DNA from: a virus
DNA: 21,932 nucleotides
Virus record (IMG/VR): IMGVR_UViG_3300033064_003752
Location: 1-21,932 of that record
Reading direction: 5' to 3' (one strand)
How positions within the stretch are numbered: position 1 is the stretch's first letter; each line of letters opens with the position of its first letter. Below the pieces are notes generated by a model. That model was given only the letters and a program-made list of their open reading frames with translations. It did no database searches and was not told where the DNA came from. Positions 21,374 to 21,932 of this stretch are shown here, in pieces. The position numbers and the translations under genes were made by a program.

Positions 21374-21932
21374 ATGGCAGAAGCGGATTGGACCGAACTC
21401 AGCGACGGGCTGAACATTGCGACAGTGGATCGTGGAGCCACTGCCGGCATCGACGCCCCGCCCGGCGGGGGGGACTTCGTCTTCGCGTTCAACTCGCTGA
21501 TCGAGGCCAGCGGCGCGGTCGCGTTCCGCGTCAACGGTGGCGGGTTCGACCCGATGGCCAAGGGTGGCTCGATCCGCGGGTGCGTTCAGCGGGGTGCCGG
21601 CGGCGGGGCCACGGGGTTCGCGCCTGCCCTCTTCGTCTGCGCGGCTGGCCCAAGCGTCAACGACAACGCATACCTGCTCGGCCTCTCGAACGATGACCCC
21701 CATCGGGTCGTCCTCGCCAAGGGGCCGATCGCTCTCGCCGTGGACGACTACCAGGGCAGCTACGTCCAACGGGCGGGCGACGCGACGAAGGCGCAGGGCG
21801 AGTGGGCACACCTTCGGCTCGACGCGGTCGTCAACGACAATGGCGACGTGGTCATCAACGTCTACGAGAGCGACCTCGACGAGAACCCGCTCAGCGGTGT
21901 GCCCGACTGGCAGCTGATCCAGGGGATCACCC
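21374..21932 (+). CDS. Lectin-like (concanavalin/LamG-type) tail protein, partial
   Basis: An open frame from ATG 21374 to the end of the window (186 codons, 3' end missing). The TAG stop of the upstream gene is part of the ribosome binding site TAGGAG (21361-21366), 7 nt before the ATG. It begins MAEADWTELSDGLNIATVDR and shows strand-like segments GGDFVFAFNSLIEASGAVAF, FAPALFVCAAG, AYLLGLSNDDPHRVVLAKG and EWAHLRLDAVVNDNGDVVIN followed by VYESD. The H-L-R-L-D-A plus N-G-D-V pattern is like the back-sheet strands of LamG/concanavalin-fold domains in phage tail proteins. It is probably a receptor-binding or fibre-associated protein; substrate unknown. Confidence 0.6.
   Translation, partial: MAEADWTELSDGLNIATVDRGATAGIDAPPGGGDFVFAFNSLIEASGAVAFRVNGGGFDPMAKGGSIRGCVQRGAGGGATGFAPALFVCAAGPSVNDNAYLLGLSNDDPHRVVLAKGPIALAVDDYQGSYVQRAGDATKAQGEWAHLRLDAVVNDNGDVVINVYESDLDENPLSGVPDWQLIQGIT

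Noticed and set aside
1-21932. tRNA genes, CRISPR arrays, insertion sequences, integrase or attachment sites
   Set aside because: No cloverleaf, no regularly spaced repeats with unique spacers, no transposase-like frame and no integrase-like protein were seen; the repeats present are within coding sequences.

Overview
The window is a single-strand block of virion structural genes from a contractile-tailed (myovirus-type) phage or prophage. Every convincing gene is on the + strand. Genes are packed tightly, many joined by TGATG or ATGA-type stop/start overlaps, and most others are preceded by clear GGAGG-type ribosome binding sites. The DNA is strongly GC-rich and uses Shine-Dalgarno initiation, which fits a high-GC bacterial host. 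No host gene, tRNA, integrase or attachment site is present, so neither the host phylum nor the choice between free phage and prophage can be settled.

Head module (1-5964). A minor head protein (SPP1 gp7/Mu gpF type) is followed by a 2H phosphoesterase-like protein whose reading frame runs on into a Lys/Glu/Asp-rich coiled-coil tail with its own internal ribosome binding site. Next is a gene fusing a DNA adenine methylase (D12-class) domain to an XkdF-type prohead protease, then a second coiled-coil, scaffold-like gene, then the HK97-fold-type major capsid gene, which lies between two RNA hairpins. A small basic protein of unknown role ends the module. A short WPxDM peptide occurs at the C-ends of both coiled-coil proteins and at the N-end of the methylase-protease.

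Neck module (5992-9398). It holds a small Ig-like protein, a head-tail connector with an N-terminal Ig-like domain, a second neck protein, a Mu gpG/HK97 gp10-like morphogenesis protein and a probable tail terminator carrying an N-terminal IPT/TIG-like domain.

Tail and baseplate module (9401-21932). In order: tail sheath with an internal duplicated insertion, gp19-like tail tube, tail assembly chaperone with a -1 frameshift extension (slippery heptamer at 12808-12814), TP901-type tape measure, tube-initiator/hub protein, LysM/gp53-like protein, gpD/gp27-like hub, gpV/gp5-like spike, an unknown helical protein, gp25/gpW wedge, gpJ/gp6 wedge, an acidic repeat protein and a lectin-like protein cut by the window end. 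This order matches T4/P2-like tails and extracellular contractile injection systems, but the capsid genes show that it is a phage. Terminase and portal would be expected upstream, and tail fibres and lysis genes downstream.

The most unusual area is 846-4596, where a 2H phosphoesterase, a methylase, a prohead protease and two related scaffold-like coils are combined through fusion, splitting and shared repeats. Gaps between genes are all below 120 bases.
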